A DNA stretch of 15,684 nucleotides from NCBI GenBank assembly GCA_964556785.1, contig CAZKXM010000046.1, positions 1-15,684 of the forward strand, read 5' to 3'. The notes under the pieces were generated by a model. The model worked only from the letters and a program-made list of their open reading frames with translations. It was not told where the DNA came from and ran no database searches. A program made the position numbers and the translations under genes. The stretch comes from CAG-1031 sp964556785. GTDB taxonomy: Bacteria > Bacteroidota > Bacteroidia > Bacteroidales > Muribaculaceae. This document shows positions 13,570 to 15,684 of this stretch, piece after piece (positions within the stretch are counted from its first letter, which is position 1; every line of letters starts with the position of its first letter).

Positions 13570-15252
13570 TTACTTATAGAGATCACCGGCATTGTCAACC
13601 TGATTTACGGGAATCGGGAAATAAATCTCGTTTTCTGTAAGGTTTGCTCCCTGATAGTAGGTGCGGATCCGTGATTCGGAGAGATAGTAGCTGTTCATTG
13701 TCTCTACAGCCACACCCCATCTCACGAGGTCGAACCAACGGAGGCCTTCCATGGCGAGCTCGAGGCGGCGCTCCATTCTCACGGCCCGACGTGCATAGTC
13801 TTGTGTCCAGCCGGCTGCAGGATATTCATCCACGGCATAGTTGGCAATCATAGGATTGCAATCAACAGGCTCATAAGTGGGATCGACCGAGCGGGCAGCC
13901 TTGCGACGGATGTCGTTGATCAGCGACCGAGCTTCCTCAAGGCTCTTTCCCTGTTCGATCAGGGCTTCGGCTTTCATCAGCATGACATCGGCGTAACGGA
14001 TAAGAATAAAGTTAAGCGATGATGCGCCCCAGGGAACTATGCCGGGCTTCACGTAAGGTGATTCAGGCGAAGTATAAGGTTTCTTTCCCGAGTATTGTCC
14101 GTAAAGCTCCAGGTTGCGGCACCATTTCTCGTTGTAGGTGTGTGATCTCCAAGGCATGCCGATGCGACCGAGAGTGAAGTCGAGGCGGGGATCGACATTA
14201 CCGTTATAGTCAGCTTTGTCAACGTTCTCGTTATTGAATGAGCCGTCGAGATAAGGAAGACCGCGTTCATCGGTTCGGAATGCGTTGACAAGATTCTGTG
14301 ATGCGAGATAGAAGTCGTCGCCGTTACCGTAGAGGTTGTCTTCCGACCATGTACAGTTCAGACAGTTCGAGAAGTTGAACTGATCAGGCGAGTTGGCCGA
14401 CGAGAACTGGATGGCGAGCACCGATTCGTATAGATTGTTGAATTCGGGCTTCGACATATCAAGGAAGTTGGGATAGAGCTGATACTTTCCGCTTGATATA
14501 ACATAGCCGGCATATTCCTCAGCCTCGGCCCAGTCAGAAGTGAACAGGTCGACGCGGGCAAGCAGCGCTGCTGCGACATATTTGTTGAAGCGGCCAGGCT
14601 GGTCCTGATTCTCGGGCAAGAGCTCATAGCTGTCGCGCAGATCCTTCTTTATGAATTCGGCTATCTGCTGGCGTGTGTATTGGTCGGCTCGGCATTCGCT
14701 CGGATTTGTCACGGTTTCATCGAAGTAGGGGAACTTCTGGAATATGCGGAGCAAGTCAAAGTAGAAATAGGCCCGGAGTGTCTTCATTTCGGCGATATAT
14801 GATGCCTTGTTGTCGGGATCGATGCCCTCTGAATTCAGAATGCCTTTGATCGCCGTGTTGCAGCGGCTGACAGAGTAGTAGTTGTTACGCCATTTGAAGC
14901 AGATAACATCGTTATCGCTCTGAACGTTCCCCACTTCCAGCTGATGGATATAACCCTCCATTGTCACACCGTCGCCACCCTTGAGGGCATCGTCGGAGCG
15001 CACGTCAAACACCCAGTTGGTGATCGGGCCTGCAAACGATGGATTGTTGTTGTCGGGGAAGAAGTGACACAGAAGCGATGCGTAGGCCGATGTCATGAGG
15101 TCGAGGGCTTCGTCGTCACCAATCTGCTCGTCGGTGAACACACCCTGAGGCTTGGTGTCGAGCAAATCATCGCATGATGTTGTTGCAAAGGCGGCTGTAG
15201 CGATGGCGGTCGCACACATTGCCTTGTTTATTATGGATTTTATATTTTTCAT
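13570..15252 (-). CDS. susD: SusD/RagB-family outer-membrane glycan-binding lipoprotein
   Basis: 560 aa, normal for the family. The lipobox T-T-S-C27 is followed by D-D-L-L-D-T-K-P, the usual start of SusD proteins and an acidic surface-export signal. Family marks include a TPR-like helical scaffold (A-E-M-K-T-L-R-A-Y-F-Y-F-D-L-L-R; A-D-V-M-L-M-K-A-E-A-L-I), the signature R-R-A-V-R-M-E-R-R-L-E-L-A-M-E-G-L-R-W-F-D-L-V-R-W-like block near 490-515 and the C-terminal I-Y-F-P-I-P. SusD forms the lid of the SusC transporter and holds the oligosaccharide for import. It lies 34 bases after susC and 19 bases before the SusE-position gene, so the three form one operon. Confidence 0.96.
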   Translation of the reverse strand: MKNIKSIINKAMCATAIATAAFATTSCDDLLDTKPQGVFTDEQIGDDEALDLMTSAYASLLCHFFPDNNNPSFAGPITNWVFDVRSDDALKGGDGVTMEGYIHQLEVGNVQSDNDVICFKWRNNYYSVSRCNTAIKGILNSEGIDPDNKASYIAEMKTLRAYFYFDLLRIFQKFPYFDETVTNPSECRADQYTRQQIAEFIKKDLRDSYELLPENQDQPGRFNKYVAAALLARVDLFTSDWAEAEEYAGYVISSGKYQLYPNFLDMSKPEFNNLYESVLAIQFSSANSPDQFNFSNCLNCTWSEDNLYGNGDDFYLASQNLVNAFRTDERGLPYLDGSFNNENVDKADYNGNVDPRLDFTLGRIGMPWRSHTYNEKWCRNLELYGQYSGKKPYTSPESPYVKPGIVPWGASSLNFILIRYADVMLMKAEALIEQGKSLEEARSLINDIRRKAARSVDPTYEPVDCNPMIANYAVDEYPAAGWTQDYARRAVRMERRLELAMEGLRWFDLVRWGVAVETMNSYYLSESRIRTYYQGANLTENEIYFPIPVNQVDNAGDLYK

Positions 15253-15286
15253 TTTGTCAGATTGTTCGGATTAGCTTTTTTGTGGC

Positions 15287-15684
15287 TTAGAACTGAAGGT
15301 TAACTCCGATTGTGAAAGTTCTGGGACGCGGATAGGCTCCGTTGTCGATGTGTGCCCCATATTCGCCGGGAAGGATTTCGGGATCGAGACCGGTGTACTT
15401 GGTCATGGTGAACACATTCTCGACCTGTCCGTACACATTAAGGTCGGTAGCTCCGATTTTGCTGATCACATGTTTCGGAAGAGAGTAGGATAGTTTCAGA
15501 TATTTCATCTTCATGTATGATCCGTCTTCAACATAGTAGGTTGAGAAACGTGACTCGTTGTTGTCGTCGGTGAGCGAAAGCGCCGGGATGTCAGTGTTGG
15601 TGTTATCAGGTGTCCAGGCATTGAGAATGTCGACACCGCGGTTGGTGGAGATGTTGCCATAGTTCATTGACAGGAGTTGACGCT
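15287..15684 (-). CDS. susC: SusC/RagA-family TonB-dependent transporter, C-terminal part only
   Basis: About 132 C-terminal residues; the frame stays open through the right edge (R-Q-L-L-S-M-N-Y-G...), so the methionine at 15667 is internal, not a start. The last strands of the barrel are visible: Y-M-K-M-K-Y-L-K-L-S-Y-S-L-P, then V-Y-G-Q-V-E-N-V-F-T-M-T-K-Y-T-G-L-D-P-E (the conserved SusC block), P-R-P-R-T-F-T-I-G-V and the aromatic C-terminal F. SusC proteins import oligosaccharides across the outer membrane with TonB energy, capped by SusD. First gene of the locus seen here. Confidence 0.93.
   Translation of the reverse strand, partial: RQLLSMNYGNISTNRGVDILNAWTPDNTNTDIPALSLTDDNNESRFSTYYVEDGSYMKMKYLKLSYSLPKHVISKIGATDLNVYGQVENVFTMTKYTGLDPEILPGEYGAHIDNGAYPRPRTFTIGVNLQF

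Overview
The window looks like chromosomal DNA of a gut-type Bacteroidales, most likely Muribaculaceae or a near relative. The evidence is a SusC/SusD pair, Bacteroidetes-type promoters (TTTG-like -33 box, 19-20 bp spacer, TAnnTTTG -7 box) before five transcription units, several secreted proteins ending in the same short C-terminal module (Y-x-L-x-G ... G-[IL]-Y-[IL] ... K-x-[IV]), a BspA-type leucine-rich-repeat protein and lipoproteins with acidic residues after the lipobox cysteine. No phage, insertion sequence, CRISPR array or rRNA was seen.

Layout, left to right. (1) Positions 1-1538: a minus-strand tRNA-Ser(GCT) with its terminator and promoter, then a secreted LRR protein with its own promoter. 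(2) 1554-5441: a compact minus-strand run transcribed glmS -> periplasmic PD40/coiled-coil protein -> PHP-type histidinol-phosphatase-like protein, with gaps of 20 bp and an overlap of 29 bp; a bulged hairpin lies in the glmS leader. (3) 5621-7310: one plus-strand secreted protein of unknown function with a textbook promoter. (4) 7338-8291: plus-strand tRNA-Ser(GGA) with promoter and terminator, then an iron-sulfur flavoprotein, closed by a strong bidirectional terminator. (5) 8308-15684: a minus-strand polysaccharide utilization locus, read susC (only its 3' end is present) -> susD -> SusE-position lipoprotein (FN3 + DUF4960) -> second, non-lipoprotein DUF4960 protein -> GH32-family protein with a LamG-like domain. 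Long-stem hairpins with T-tracts separate the last three genes, and the GH32 gene has its own promoter.

Working model for the locus: the SusC/SusD complex and the DUF4960 lipoprotein bind and import a glycan at the outer membrane. The GH32 protein and, from my memory, the presence of DUF4960 in the levan-binding SusE-position protein of Bacteroides thetaiotaomicron point to a fructan (levan or inulin type). Two things depart from the usual picture. The GH32 protein has N-E-T-H-G where the family has N-D-P-N-G, so the nucleophile aspartate is a glutamate. DUF4960 is duplicated, one copy carried by a lipid anchor and the other by a C-terminal sorting-like module. No regulator, fructokinase or sugar permease is visible; they may lie beyond the right edge.
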